Positions 63,951 through 64,000 of a stretch of 64,000 bases of DNA are shown here, piece by piece; within the stretch, counting starts at the first letter, position 1, and each line of letters opens with the position of its first letter. Location: NCBI GenBank assembly GCA_015075005.1, contig JABTVC010000003.1:1-64000 (forward strand), written 5' to 3'. The translations under genes were made by a program, and so were the position numbers. Source of the stretch: Planctomycetia bacterium (GTDB lineage: Bacteria; Planctomycetota; Brocadiia; Brocadiales; Brocadiaceae). The notes beneath the pieces are model-generated. The model was given only the letters and a program-made list of their open reading frames with translations, ran no database searches and was not told the origin of the DNA.

Positions 63951-64000
63951 AAATCTCTCACTATATATGATATACTGCGATTTCAAAAGAGAGTTAATCA

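Overview
The window looks like chromosome from a planctomycete close to the anammox bacteria (Ca. Brocadia/Kuenenia type). This is inferred from the gene content and from repeat types I associate with that group: a full nuo operon with a fused HydB-type NuoF, a 13-haem outer-surface cytochrome next to a beta-barrel, pyruvate:ferredoxin oxidoreductase, Rnf-type electron transfer, pyrBI, and many Uma2, toxin-antitoxin and short-repeat remnants. No anammox marker gene (hydrazine synthase or dehydrogenase) and no rRNA, tRNA or CRISPR array was seen, so the taxonomic call is moderate.

Layout. (1) 0-3.7 kb: integron. A decayed IntI-type integrase lies in the same orientation as the cassettes, with an attI-like palindromic region at its 3' end, a zinc-ribbon cassette with a clear attC, then an FAD oxidoreductase. 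(2) 3.7-8.2 kb: repeats, a metallo-beta-lactamase-fold hydrolase, and a porin plus multihaem cytochrome pair. (3) 8.2-13.1 kb: a probable solitary integron cassette, a PstI/BsuBI-type restriction-modification operon, and a run of toxin-antitoxin pairs and remnants. (4) 13.1-18.4 kb: hom with apgM, pyrB-pyrI, and a broken panC. (5) 18.4-22.2 kb: two DNA methyltransferases around wrecked restriction genes, then a GT9 glycosyltransferase. (6) 23.5-38.9 kb: the nuoABCDEFGHIJKLMN operon on the minus strand, with a small desulfoferrodoxin-like gene between nuoG and nuoH. (7) 39-45 kb: uridine phosphorylase, a signal-peptidase/nucleotidyltransferase pair split by an ISL3-family element with perfect 8-bp target duplications, and xerD. 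(8) 45-59.6 kb: pyruvate:ferredoxin oxidoreductase, a ferritin-like protein, gpsA, glyA, prfB (programmed +1 frameshift), rsmD-ispE-spoVG, ilvB, Uma2, rnfB-rsmE. (9) 59.8-64 kb: pncB, a Uma2 remnant, then a second cassette array ending at a second attI-like palindrome, almost identical to the one at 2.45 kb.

How it fits together. The core genes supply ferredoxin and NADH electron flow (PFOR, RnfB, complex I) and basic biosynthesis (threonine, pyrimidines, glycine/C1, branched-chain amino acids, NAD, isoprenoids). The accessory parts are a mobile layer: two integron arrays, a stray cassette, restriction systems in different stages of decay, toxin-antitoxin modules, an IS element, and at least three families of short intergenic repeats. 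Several core genes (nuoM, rsmD, ispE, panC) carry clustered one-base deletions, mostly in homopolymers. For nuoM, rsmD and ispE these look more like consensus errors than gene loss.
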